A stretch of 29,381 bases of DNA from Acidobacteriaceae bacterium (GTDB lineage Bacteria; Acidobacteriota; Terriglobia; Terriglobales; Acidobacteriaceae). Below the pieces are notes generated by a model. That model was not told the DNA's origin and made no database searches. It saw nothing but the letters and a program-made list of their open reading frames with translations. Shown here piece by piece: positions 7,106 to 14,810 of this stretch. The DNA is taken from assembly GCA_025462785.1 (NCBI GenBank), contig JAOAPG010000021.1, positions 1 through 29,381 on the forward strand, in the 5' to 3' direction. The first letter of the stretch is position 1, and every line of letters starts with the position of its first letter. A program made the translations under genes and the position numbers.

Positions 7106-7804
7106 ATGAAAGCTCTCGCTCCGAAAGCTCGTCTCGGCTCACGCGGGAAGCCAGGGGAAAGCCGCTCCGCGATTCTCCGGGCAGCCATACGGGAGTTCGC
7201 GCAAGAGGGAATTTCCGGCGCGCGAACGGATGCTATCGCCCGAGCGGCACGGGTGAACAAAGCGCTTCTCTACTACTACTTCAAAGACAAAGAATCGCTC
7301 TATGGCGCAGCTCTCGACGAGGTTTTTGGGGGTCTTTCCGCCACTATTCACGAAGCGCTTTCCCGCGAGTTGCCGCCGGAACAGAAAATACTGGCATACG
7401 CCGGGGCGCACTTCGACTACATTGCCAGCAATCCTCTCTATCCGCAAATGGTGCAAGGCGAGATGATGCGTGCAGGACGCGGCGGCCCTACGGAGATGCG
7501 GCGAATTTTTCAGCAGTATTTCCGTCCCATTTTTAACGGGGTTGAGAAGGTGCTGCGCGAAGGAATGGAATCCGGAGTATTTCGACGGGTTAACCCTGTG
7601 CATTTCATACCTTCGATGATTTCCATAATCGTTTTTTATTTCAATGCCGCTCCGGTGCTTCGCCTGGTAACAGGGGACGATCCGATGGCCCCTGAGCGTA
7701 TAACCGAACGCAGGGCTGCGGTACTCGACTTTATTTCCGCGGCTCTCTTCAGTTCTTCCTTTCATAATTCTTCTACTCATAAGAAAAAAGGAGCGCGAAA
7801 GTGA
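7106..7804 (+). CDS. TetR-family transcriptional repressor of the efflux operon
   Basis: The 232-residue protein has an N-terminal TetR DNA-binding domain. Helix 1 is about SAILRAAIREFAQEGISGAR (21-40), and the helix-turn-helix is TDAIARAARVNKALLYYYF (41-59), ending in the typical YYYFKDKESLY. The C-terminal ligand domain (about 80-225) is hydrophobic, with aromatic residues suitable for a drug-like ligand. The basic first 20 residues are longer than usual. It is the first gene behind the 7042-7090 promoter/operator, and its TGA overlaps the GTG start of the membrane fusion gene by 4 bp, so regulator and pump are co-transcribed. The layout resembles the E. coli cecR-ybhGFSR locus, although orthology was not tested. 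Confidence 0.92.
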   Translation: MKALAPKARLGSRGKPGESRSAILRAAIREFAQEGISGARTDAIARAARVNKALLYYYFKDKESLYGAALDEVFGGLSATIHEALSRELPPEQKILAYAGAHFDYIASNPLYPQMVQGEMMRAGRGGPTEMRRIFQQYFRPIFNGVEKVLREGMESGVFRRVNPVHFIPSMISIIVFYFNAAPVLRLVTGDDPMAPERITERRAAVLDFISAALFSSSFHNSSTHKKKGARK

Positions 7805-8898
7805 GCGCACGTAATCGGGTATTCATACTGCTGGCGATCATTGCCGCACTGTCGTTAGGCTATTACCTGATATCGACGCCCAGCAATAAAGACTTGGTTT
7901 TGATTGGTACCGTCGACTCGAACCAGGTGATCGTGAGCCCGCAAATGGAGGGGCGGATTGCGAAGTTGCTTGTGGAGGAAGGAACGCAGGTCAAGCGGGG
8001 AGACTTGATTGCGGTTCTCGATCCTTCAGAACTGGAAGCGCAGGCGCGCGCGGCTGCTGCCACAATCGATAGTTTGCGATCCAAAGTACAGGAGACTGAA
8101 TCTACCCAACAAGCCATGGCAGGATCGACCTCGAGCAGCGTCGTTAATGCACAGGCCAAGCTCGAATCTATGCGCGCACAGTTGTTGCAAGCGGAAGCCA
8201 CTCTACAGCGAGTCGAAAGTGACAGCCGCCGAACGATTGAACTGGCAAAGGCGGGCGTAGCGTCCGATCAAGACCGCGTGCAAGCTGAAACGAACCTCGC
8301 GGCACAGCAGGCTACGGTTGATGCATTGACGCACCAGGTTAGTGCCGCTGAAGCCGATTTGAATATGGCGGTGGCGAATACTCACCAGGCGGCGGCGGCG
8401 CAAAGCACTGTGGCATCAACGCGAGGGCAGTTGATCAATGCTGAGGCGATGCTGAAGGAAGCAGAGGTGCGCCTTGGCTATACCAAAATCTACGCGCCAG
8501 TTACGGGGACTGTTTCTGTGCGCGCAGCCCGCGAGGGGGAAGTGTTGAATGCCGGAGCGCCGATTGTCACCATTGTCGATCTGGGAGACACATGGGTTCG
8601 GGCCGCCATTCCAGAGACTAGTGCCGACCATATAGGCTTGGGAGACTCGTTGCGGGTCCGGTTACCGGGAGGAACGGTGGTTTCCGGCAAAGTGTTCTTC
8701 AAGTCCGCGGAAGCCGATTTCGCCACGCAGCGGGATGTCGGTCGTCGTAAGCGCGACATCAAAACTATCGTGGTCAAAGTTCGACTCGACAATCCCAAGG
8801 GCGCGTACGTGCCGGGTATGACGGCGGAAGTACTCGTCTCGTCGGATCAGCTGAAAGGATCCGGGTCAAACCAAAGTACAGTTGCGGGGCAGCAGTGA
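7801..8898 (+). CDS. HlyD/EmrA-type membrane fusion protein (periplasmic adaptor)
   Basis: The 365-residue adaptor links an inner-membrane transporter to the periplasm or an outer-membrane channel. One N-terminal membrane anchor (about 7-23) is followed by the first half of a lipoyl/barrel-sandwich domain (about 42-78, with GRIAKLLVEEGTQVKRGDLI). Next is a long Ala/Gln/Glu-rich coiled coil (about 78-220), the returning lipoyl half (GYTKIYAPVTGTVSVRAAREG) and a beta-barrel region ending near 345. The GTG at 7801 lies in a GTGA overlap with the regulator stop and has AAGGAG upstream. It overlaps the ATPase gene by 4 bp. It corresponds in role to YbhG of the YbhFSR pump. No outer-membrane factor is encoded nearby, so the exit duct, if needed, is elsewhere. 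Confidence 0.92.
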   Translation: MSARNRVFILLAIIAALSLGYYLISTPSNKDLVLIGTVDSNQVIVSPQMEGRIAKLLVEEGTQVKRGDLIAVLDPSELEAQARAAAATIDSLRSKVQETESTQQAMAGSTSSSVVNAQAKLESMRAQLLQAEATLQRVESDSRRTIELAKAGVASDQDRVQAETNLAAQQATVDALTHQVSAAEADLNMAVANTHQAAAAQSTVASTRGQLINAEAMLKEAEVRLGYTKIYAPVTGTVSVRAAREGEVLNAGAPIVTIVDLGDTWVRAAIPETSADHIGLGDSLRVRLPGGTVVSGKVFFKSAEADFATQRDVGRRKRDIKTIVVKVRLDNPKGAYVPGMTAEVLVSSDQLKGSGSNQSTVAGQQ

Positions 8899-9974
8899 TT
8901 ACCGACCGCGAAGCTCGAGTGGATGGCCCTGCAGGAGGCCCGTCCAAAGTACAAGATCCTGGCAAGGCTGCTGTGCCGCCGAAGGCGATCGACGTAACCC
9001 ATATCGTAAAGAAGTACGGTGATTTCACTGCAGTCGACGACGTTTCTTTCAATGTCAAAGACGGTGAGATTTTTGGGTTGCTCGGTCCGAACGGAGCGGG
9101 GAAATCGACGTTGATCAGGATGATGACCACGCTGATTCCGATTACCGGTGGTAAGGCTTACATCGCGGGCCACGATGTGCAGAAAGATCCTGATGCCGTG
9201 CGCCGAGTGATCGGGGTGATTCCACAGGCACTCACCAGTGATTTGGATTTAACCGTTGAAGAGAACATGAGCATTTATGCCAAGCTCTACGATATCCCCG
9301 CTAAGAGACGTAAAGCCGCGATCGATGAGTTGCTGGAGTTGGTCGATCTGACCAAGTGGCGTTCGGCTCAGACCAAAACACTTTCAGGCGGTATGCGGCG
9401 GCGGCTAGAGATTGCGCGTGGACTGGTTCATAGTCCGCGAATTTTTTTTCTCGACGAACCCACGACCGGGCTGGATCCGGTGTCCCGCGTGGCCGTATGG
9501 GAGATGCTGACCAATATCAAGAGCCAGCGCCAGCTCACGATTCTGATCACGACGCACTACATGGACGAAGCCGATCGCCTTTGCGACCGCATTGCAATTG
9601 TCGATCACGGGAAGCTGGTTGCACTCGACACTCCTCCAAACCTGAAGGCTAGCGTTCCTGGTTCGAATGTGATCGAAGCGCAATTCGAGAATGCGCCTGC
9701 AGGTTGGGATACGCGCCTTCGGAACCTCAGCGACGTTACATCGGTCCAACATGAAGGTGCAGGAATGTACCGGGTGTTGACAGGCAACGGATCTCGGACC
9801 ACGACAGAGCTGGTTGAGGCCGCAGTCACAGCGGGAGTTACGGTGAAGTCGCTCTCGGTGCAGAACACAACTCTTGACGACGTATTCGTTCATTACACGG
9901 GCCGACAGCTGCGTGACGAACTCGTCAAAGCACATGGATTTGTGATGCCCCCGCGTCCGGGAGTACAACCATGA
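8895..9974 (+). CDS. ABC transporter ATP-binding protein (DrrA/CcmA-like exporter ATPase)
   Basis: The 359-residue ATPase energises the ABC-2 permease encoded next. It shows Walker A GPNGAGKST (64-72), a Q-loop Gln in VIPQAL, signature LSGGM (163-167), Walker B FFLDEP with Asp187-Glu188, and an H-loop in TTHYMDEA. The nucleotide-binding domain (about 30-250) is followed by a C-terminal domain (about 265-340) of the drug-exporter type. The GTG at 8895 overlaps the adaptor stop by 4 bp; the first 30 residues are variable and the only in-frame start before the ATPase fold is in this region. It ends with an ATGA overlap into the permease. There is one ATPase domain, unlike the double-ATPase YbhF. 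The substrate is unknown, probably hydrophobic or cationic compounds. Confidence 0.94.
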   Translation: MITDREARVDGPAGGPSKVQDPGKAAVPPKAIDVTHIVKKYGDFTAVDDVSFNVKDGEIFGLLGPNGAGKSTLIRMMTTLIPITGGKAYIAGHDVQKDPDAVRRVIGVIPQALTSDLDLTVEENMSIYAKLYDIPAKRRKAAIDELLELVDLTKWRSAQTKTLSGGMRRRLEIARGLVHSPRIFFLDEPTTGLDPVSRVAVWEMLTNIKSQRQLTILITTHYMDEADRLCDRIAIVDHGKLVALDTPPNLKASVPGSNVIEAQFENAPAGWDTRLRNLSDVTSVQHEGAGMYRVLTGNGSRTTTELVEAAVTAGVTVKSLSVQNTTLDDVFVHYTGRQLRDELVKAHGFVMPPRPGVQP

Positions 9975-11083
9975 ACCACATCATGGCGATTATCGAACGC
10001 GAGATGCGGAAGTTCTTTCGATCCCCGGCACTCATGATGGTGTCGCTGATTTTTCCGTTGGTGCAGCTCATCGTGTTGGGCAACGCTTTTGGAGGCAAGA
10101 TTCGCGATGCGAAATTAGGGTTAGTTGACGAAGACCGCGGCACCCAGGCGATCAAGATCCATGAGGCTTTTGATTCGGTCCGCGCCAACATGCGCACGTT
10201 TGAACCGATCTATTATCAGGACGAAAAGAAGGCGATGGAGGACGTTCGCAACGGCAAAATTCAGGGTGCGGTGATTATTCCCCCGCAGTATTCGCGGCGA
10301 GTTTACGAGCAGAATCAACCGAAGATCGGGTTGGTTGTCGATAACAGTGACAACTTCATGAGTTCGACTCTGGAAGACTCGCTGACTCAAATCACTGCGG
10401 CGCTGAACAATCCGACGGTGCAGCCGCGCGTCTTGCAGCAAACCGTTCTGCAGATTGTGGAACTCTATCCTTATATCGAGTACATGAAATTTCTTTTGCC
10501 CGGCTCGATCACGCTGGCGATTTTTATGTCGGTGATGATCGGCGGAGGCATGCTCTACATTGACGACAAGGCCCGCGGCGTACACGAAGGCTATCTTGTC
10601 ACGCCGATAACGAAGACTGAATTGGTGCTGGGGCTCAATGCGTCGAGTGCCGCTAAAGCGGTGCTGACGGGAACGATTATTACGTTTGTGGGATCGCTGC
10701 TGGCGGGTGTGGGCACGCTGTTCCATTTCACGACTGCGGTGGGACTGTTCGTCATGGTCATGCTCACAGCGTTCGCGTTGAATGCGATGATGTTTTTAAT
10801 TGTGGTGCGAGTGGATGACCCGCTGGTGCCGCGGGCAATTTTCGGAATTCTCAATACGTTATTGTTTTTCCCCAGCGGCGCGGTCTATCCAATTCAGGCG
10901 TTTCCGTGGTGGTTGCGAGGGATCGCGAGTATTGATCCATTTACCTTTGCGGTGCACGGATTCAAATCGCTTCTGCTGAAGGAGTCGGGATTCGTGGCGA
11001 TCTGGCCTGACATGCTGTATTTATCGCTGTTTGCGCTGATCTCGCTGGGAGTAGCAACACCGCTGTTTAAGAGAACGCTGTAG
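9971..11083 (+). CDS. ABC-2 type transporter permease (YbhR/YhhJ-like)
   Basis: The 370-residue inner-membrane protein is typical of ABC-2 exporters. A first membrane helix lies at about 22-40. A large extracytoplasmic domain (about 45-170) follows, and then five hydrophobic segments in the C-terminal half. Conserved-looking elements are the REMRKFFRSPALM amphipathic entry, a DDKARGVHEGYLVTPITK coupling stretch, and the NTLLFFPSGAVYPIQAFPWWL segment before the last helices, which is characteristic of this family. The ATG overlaps the ATPase stop by 4 bp. Only one permease gene is present, so it would act as a homodimer with two ATPase subunits, unlike the YbhS/YbhR heterodimer. It is the last gene of the operon. 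Confidence 0.92.
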   Translation: MNHIMAIIEREMRKFFRSPALMMVSLIFPLVQLIVLGNAFGGKIRDAKLGLVDEDRGTQAIKIHEAFDSVRANMRTFEPIYYQDEKKAMEDVRNGKIQGAVIIPPQYSRRVYEQNQPKIGLVVDNSDNFMSSTLEDSLTQITAALNNPTVQPRVLQQTVLQIVELYPYIEYMKFLLPGSITLAIFMSVMIGGGMLYIDDKARGVHEGYLVTPITKTELVLGLNASSAAKAVLTGTIITFVGSLLAGVGTLFHFTTAVGLFVMVMLTAFALNAMMFLIVVRVDDPLVPRAIFGILNTLLFFPSGAVYPIQAFPWWLRGIASIDPFTFAVHGFKSLLLKESGFVAIWPDMLYLSLFALISLGVATPLFKRTL

Positions 11084-11212
11084 ATGGGAAACGTTAAAAC
11101 TTTAACCACTGAGGTCACGGGGATCACAGGGGGCGCGGCGCCTAGGGCGAGATGTGCATGATAGGTCGGGAACTTTTACGTCCTCCCTGCAATCTATTAT
11201 GCTTAGACTATT

Positions 11213-11686
11213 ATGACTTTGCTCGATGCAAAGCAGTACGACTTCGCGCGTGCCCGCCGGCGCAGGAATATCATCATCATTAGCACTATCCTCACGGTCA
11301 TTCTGGCGTGGGTTCTCTATCACGCACGCAATCACCCACAGAGGCAGGCAGTGCGGGATTTTTTTGGCGCACTGCAGAGCCGAAATTACGAACAGGCTTA
11401 TGCAATCTGGCAGCGCGATCCGGATTGGAAGCAGCATCCGCAGAAGTATCCCAATTACCCTTACAACGATTTTTATACCGATTGGGGGCCGGGCGGACAG
11501 TGGGGTTTAGTGAAGGGCTCCAAAGTCGATTGTTCACTGAGCACGGGAAGCGGCGTAATTGTTCAAACCACGGTGAATGATCGTGCCGAGAGGGCAAACA
11601 TTTGGGTGGATAAGTCGAACAAAAGCCTGTCATTCCCGCCCAGCGAGATTCAGTGCGGAAACTGGTGGGCTTGGCTGACGGAGTAA
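11213..11686 (+). CDS. Small membrane-anchored protein of unknown function
   Basis: The family is not recognised. The 157-residue product has a short cytoplasmic basic stretch (RARRRR, 13-18), one membrane segment (about 19-37) and an extracytoplasmic domain. That domain opens with RDFFGALQSRNYEQAYAIWQ, an arrangement resembling the first helices of DUF4878/NTF2-like lumenal domains. The domain is Trp- and Tyr-rich, with two Cys (Ser-Leu-Ser context and near the C-terminus) that could form a disulfide. The ATG at 11213 has no strong SD. It is separated from the efflux operon by 129 bp, so it is probably its own unit, and it converges with fabD with an 18-bp gap. Confidence 0.75.
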   Translation: MTLLDAKQYDFARARRRRNIIIISTILTVILAWVLYHARNHPQRQAVRDFFGALQSRNYEQAYAIWQRDPDWKQHPQKYPNYPYNDFYTDWGPGGQWGLVKGSKVDCSLSTGSGVIVQTTVNDRAERANIWVDKSNKSLSFPPSEIQCGNWWAWLTE

Positions 11687-11704
11687 CGCTTACCGAATAG
11701 CGAG

Positions 11705-12658
11705 TTAGGCGCTCACGGCTGCAAAATGTTCCAGAGTTTTCTGCAATGAAGCTTCGTCGCTAACGTTGAGGCATTTCTTAGAACGATCTATCTGGCGCAT
11801 GAGACCGAAGAGAACCTTCCCTGGCCCAACTTCCACGAAGCTCTGCACACCTTGAGAGATCAGTAAGCGAATCGATTGATCCCACTTCACCGAGCCGGTG
11901 ACTTGCCGGATCAGTGCGTCGCGGCTTTGCTCGGCATCGTTTACCGAAGCCGCATCGACGTTACACACGACGGGAACATTGGGAATTCGGAAGTTCAGCT
12001 TCAGCAGGTCAGCAGCCAGCCGATCTTGTGCCGGCTTCATCAAGGAACAATGGAATGGTGCGCTGACTTGCAGGAGGACAGCGCGCTTGGCTCCGCGTTC
12101 GTTGGCTAGTGTGATTGCGCGCTCAACCGCTGCCGCGTGGCCCGAAATCACGACCTGTTCTGGCGAATTGATGTTGGCTGGCTCGCAGACTTCACTTTGC
12201 GCGGCATCGTGACACACTGCGGTGGCTTTCTCCGCGTCCATGCCAAGGATTGCGGCCATAGCTCCCACTCCGACCGGTACTGCTTCCTGCATATATTTGC
12301 CACGATTGCGAACGGTTCGGACGGCGTCGGCAAAGGTGAGAGTTCCCGCGGCAACGTGGGCGGAATATTCGCCTAGGCTGTGCCCGGCTACGGAACTCGG
12401 CGTAAGCCCTTTTTCGTTTAGAACTCGCCATGCTGCGATGGAGGCACTCAAAATGGCAGGCTGAGTGATTTCAGTCATGCGAAGTTGCTCTTCCGGACCT
12501 TCGAAGCAAAGGTTAGAGAGCTTATAGCCAAGAGCTTCGTCGGCTTCTTCGAAGGTCTGGCGAGCGATGGGATATTTTTCGGTGAGGTCTTTTCCCATGC
12601 CGATGGATTGGGAACCCTGGCCGGGGAAGAGCAAGGCGATCGAAGTGTTAGATGACAT
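11705..12658 (-). CDS. fabD: FabD, malonyl-CoA:acyl carrier protein transacylase
   Basis: The enzyme transfers malonyl from CoA to ACP to supply fatty-acid elongation. The 317-residue product shows the oxyanion loop FPGQGSQ (11-17), the nucleophile motif GHSLG with Ser94, a catalytic His203 in SAPFHCSLM, and the usual Gln/Arg positions. The ATG at 12658 gives a family-like N-terminus (about 310 aa is normal). A longer in-frame extension to 12709 would translate part of a palindromic repeat and is rejected. It is the last gene of the yceD-rpmF-plsX-fabD series, 129 bp behind plsX, with the repeat between them. No fabH is found between plsX and fabD, unlike many bacteria. Confidence 0.95.
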   Translation of the reverse strand: MSSNTSIALLFPGQGSQSIGMGKDLTEKYPIARQTFEEADEALGYKLSNLCFEGPEEQLRMTEITQPAILSASIAAWRVLNEKGLTPSSVAGHSLGEYSAHVAAGTLTFADAVRTVRNRGKYMQEAVPVGVGAMAAILGMDAEKATAVCHDAAQSEVCEPANINSPEQVVISGHAAAVERAITLANERGAKRAVLLQVSAPFHCSLMKPAQDRLAADLLKLNFRIPNVPVVCNVDAASVNDAEQSRDALIRQVTGSVKWDQSIRLLISQGVQSFVEVGPGKVLFGLMRQIDRSKKCLNVSDEASLQKTLEHFAAVSA

Positions 12659-12675
12659 AGGTTTAATTGTTCGCG

Positions 12676-12746
12676 GTTGCCGAAAGCAGGTTCCCCGACT
12701 TGTCCTCACCGCGCAAGCGCGGCTCAGGCGGCGCTCGGAATGACAA
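12676..12746. repeat. REP-like palindromic element between plsX and fabD
   Basis: The gap between plsX and fabD contains a perfect hairpin CCGCGC-AA-GCGCGG (12709-12722). Beside it, on the minus strand, is a TGTCATTCCGAGCG block followed by a GGGGAACCTGCTTTC stretch. This CATTCCGAGCG...AACCTGCTTT layout is familiar from dispersed repeats of acidobacterial and other environmental genomes (from memory, not searched). It sits inside an otherwise co-directional operon. Confidence 0.55.
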
Positions 12747-12787
12747 TAATTCTTTATCGATGAGTCACGAGCATTGCGTTGGCAGCA

Positions 12788-13813
12788 TTATGTGCTCGCA
12801 ACTGCCGCCGCTCTCAATGTTGCCAATTCTTTCTCTATCGTGTCGTTGATTCCGCGCTCGGCGAACTCTGCCGCTACTCGAATCGCGTTCTTGATGGCAT
12901 TCATATTGGACGATCCATGCGTGATGAAGCATACGCCCTTCACTCCCAGCAGTGGCGCCCCTCCGTATTCCGTGTGATCGAGGCGTTTCTTGAAATCTGC
13001 GAACGCGCTGCGGGAGAGCAAATATCCCACCTGGCGTGTGATGGTCGCGCGCAATGTTTCTTTTAGAGTGTTTCGCACTAGGTGCGCCACACCTTCTGAG
13101 ATCTTCAAGGCAACATTGCCGACGAAGCCGTCCGCCACGATGACGTCCACTTCCCCGTTGTAAAGGTCGCGGCCTTCCACGTTCCCGACGAAGTTCAAGG
13201 GAAGCTGCTTCAAAAGTTGAAAGGCTTCGCGTGTTAATTCATTGCCTTTGGTTTCTTCTTCACCGATCGAGAGCAATCCCACACGAGGACGCCTGTTGCC
13301 GAACATGCTGCGGAAATAAATTTCTCCCATTACAGCGAACTGCTCAAGGTTGTGGGCTTTGCAATCTACGTTGGCTCCGACATCAAGCAACTCCGCGGCG
13401 GTGCCAATTGCGGTTGGAAAGACAGCGGCCAGCGCTGGGCGATCAACTCCCGGAATAGCTCCCAAGACCATCTTCGCGGTGGCCATGGCTGCGCCTGTGT
13501 TGCCTGCGGTGACAAACCCCTGCGCCTTCCCCTCGCGCACTAAGCGCAGGCCGACGCGCATGGATGAGTCGCGTTTGGCGCGGACTGCATGCACGGCTTT
13601 GTCATCCATGGTGATGACTTCGCTGGCATGAATGATTTCAATGGGAAGTCCCTCCGCGGCACGATGTCGCTCAAGTTCGGCGCGTACGGTTTGTTCCGGG
13701 CCGATTAGAGCTACACGAATGCCGTACTGCCGAGCTGCCTGGATCGCACCTTCGATCTCAGGCTTCGGCGCGCGGTCAGAACCCATCGCGTCCAGAGCTA
13801 TGACGCTTGGCAT
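12788..13813 (-). CDS. plsX: PlsX, phosphate acyltransferase
   Basis: PlsX makes acyl-phosphate from acyl-ACP for phospholipid synthesis at the membrane surface. The 341-residue product has the family start IALDAMGSDRAPKPEIEGA and the motifs VTAGNTGAAMA, DVGANVDCK, SIGEEETKGN, NFVGNVEGRD and DVIVADGFVGNVALKISEG. The length is normal. The ATG at 13813 lies 11 bp after the rpmF stop with no SD directly in front. A GAGGAAAG lies inside the end of rpmF, about 20 bp away, so translation is probably coupled. The order rpmF-plsX followed by a fab gene is conserved across many bacteria. Confidence 0.96.
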   Translation of the reverse strand: MPSVIALDAMGSDRAPKPEIEGAIQAARQYGIRVALIGPEQTVRAELERHRAAEGLPIEIIHASEVITMDDKAVHAVRAKRDSSMRVGLRLVREGKAQGFVTAGNTGAAMATAKMVLGAIPGVDRPALAAVFPTAIGTAAELLDVGANVDCKAHNLEQFAVMGEIYFRSMFGNRRPRVGLLSIGEEETKGNELTREAFQLLKQLPLNFVGNVEGRDLYNGEVDVIVADGFVGNVALKISEGVAHLVRNTLKETLRATITRQVGYLLSRSAFADFKKRLDHTEYGGAPLLGVKGVCFITHGSSNMNAIKNAIRVAAEFAERGINDTIEKELATLRAAAVAST

Positions 13814-13824
13814 GGGATGTAGGG

Positions 13825-14010
13825 CTAGCTGCTTTCCTCAACGTTGAGGACTTCGCGACCTTTATAGTGGCCGCACTTCGGGCAAGCGCGATGTGGCTGT
13901 TTGCGCTCGTGGCAATTCGGACACTCGGACAGCGAAGGTCCCGTTAAAAAATCGTGGGCGCGCCGTGTGCTGGTGCGCTTCTTGGAGTGGCGCCGTTTTG
14001 GATTAGGCAT
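13825..14010 (-). CDS. rpmF: 50S ribosomal protein L32
   Basis: The 61-residue product is a small zinc-ribbon protein of the large ribosomal subunit. It begins MPNPKRRHSKKRTSTRRAHD, typical of L32, and carries four zinc ligands C30-x2-C33 and C43-x2-C46, so it is the zinc-containing form. The C-terminal GHYKGREVL matches the family. The start at 14010 has AAAGGA in front at good spacing. It lies 68 bp after yceD and 11 bp before plsX. Confidence 0.97.
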   Translation of the reverse strand: MPNPKRRHSKKRTSTRRAHDFLTGPSLSECPNCHERKQPHRACPKCGHYKGREVLNVEESS

Positions 14011-14078
14011 TTCGATTCCTTTGTAGCCGGACCAGTTAGGCGCGGCAGAATTCTTTTATTTGACCGGTATCACTCCGA

Positions 14079-14630
14079 TCAGTGTTGCAACTTGCTTCGA
14101 ATATCTTTCAGAGCTGACCAGCGCGGATCTTCCACCACTTCAGCGCAGGAACATTGCTCCGCGTTCAAATTTTTGCCGCATTGCGGACACAAACCTTTGC
14201 AGTTCTCGCGGCAAACCACTTTCAAAGGCAGCGCTAGGAGAACCTGCTCGCGCAACGCATCTTCCAGCAGAACGCCTTCGCCTTGGTAGTAGCTGATCTC
14301 GGCTTCTGCCGACGTTACCGATATCTCTTCCCGGCCAGCATCGGTTCCTTGCGGACGGTAAAGGAGATCAAATTCATGATCCACTTTTTCAAGGACCGGA
14401 TCCAGACACCGAGCACAAGCCATCTCTATGCTGGTGGTCAAACTACCGGCCAACCGGATGTCTTTTATTTTCTCATGTTTCCCGTGATGTTCTTCAATTA
14501 ACTGAGCGCGTCCGCTGGTCTGTAATGGAGTTTTTTGCTGAAAATCAGACCCTAAATCGATTACGCCAGGGCGAAACTCCTCCTCGAAATCAATAGGATG
14601 AAGTTCCAACTCATGAATGTCGATGAACAT
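14079..14630 (-). CDS. yceD: YceD/DUF177 family protein
   Basis: The 183-residue protein belongs to the DUF177 family encoded next to rpmF in most bacteria and linked in several lineages to 23S rRNA maturation or accumulation. It has the family CARC motif (C72, C75) after a beta-rich N-terminal half and the DALREQVLLALPLKVVC segment (about 124-140). It ends in a Cys-rich CRENCKGLCPQCG region (C140, C144, C148, C151) plus C160 and C162, which probably binds zinc. The start at 14630 follows GGGG at about six bases. It heads the operon, 83 bp after the predicted transcription start. Confidence 0.92.
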   Translation of the reverse strand: MFIDIHELELHPIDFEEEFRPGVIDLGSDFQQKTPLQTSGRAQLIEEHHGKHEKIKDIRLAGSLTTSIEMACARCLDPVLEKVDHEFDLLYRPQGTDAGREEISVTSAEAEISYYQGEGVLLEDALREQVLLALPLKVVCRENCKGLCPQCGKNLNAEQCSCAEVVEDPRWSALKDIRSKLQH

Positions 14631-14719
14631 CGCGATCCCCTACGCCCCACCTGACACCGCGAAGGCCGCGGAAAGACGCACAGAGGCGCGATTCTTCAGG
14701 GAGCAAAACTCAGAATACA

Positions 14720-14748
14720 AGGATAAAGGCCCTAGCCGAGGGTGTCAA
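14720..14748 (-). promoter_or_regulatory. Sigma70-like promoter of the yceD-rpmF-plsX-fabD operon
   Basis: On the minus strand a consensus TTGACA (14748-14743) is followed after exactly 17 bp by TATCCT (14725-14720), five of six matches to the -10 consensus. Transcription would begin near 14713, leaving a leader of about 80 bases before yceD. This is among the best-matching promoters in the window, as expected for ribosomal-protein and lipid genes. Confidence 0.72.
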
Positions 14749-14810
14749 GGAAGGGGTTATCCCGCCATTTAGCCGTGGAGTGCTGAATTCATAAGATTCT
14801 TCGGACGTAC

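Noticed and set aside
7139..7810. 223-codon minus-strand open frame
   Set aside because: It is antisense to the TetR regulator gene and shows no recognisable domain.
10121..10726. 201-codon minus-strand open frame
   Set aside because: It is antisense to the ABC-2 permease gene, and its His/Arg-rich composition is typical of a mirror frame.
11100..11160. Possible repeat fragment with ACCACTGAGGTCACGGGGATCA-like sequence (cut here to its sense) before the 11213 gene
   Set aside because: It resembles a dispersed intergenic sequence known from memory, but only one copy is in the window and no structure supports it.
12659..12709. Longer N-terminus for FabD
   Set aside because: The extra 17 codons lie in the intergenic repeat and are unlike any FabD start; the ATG at 12658 gives the family N-terminus.
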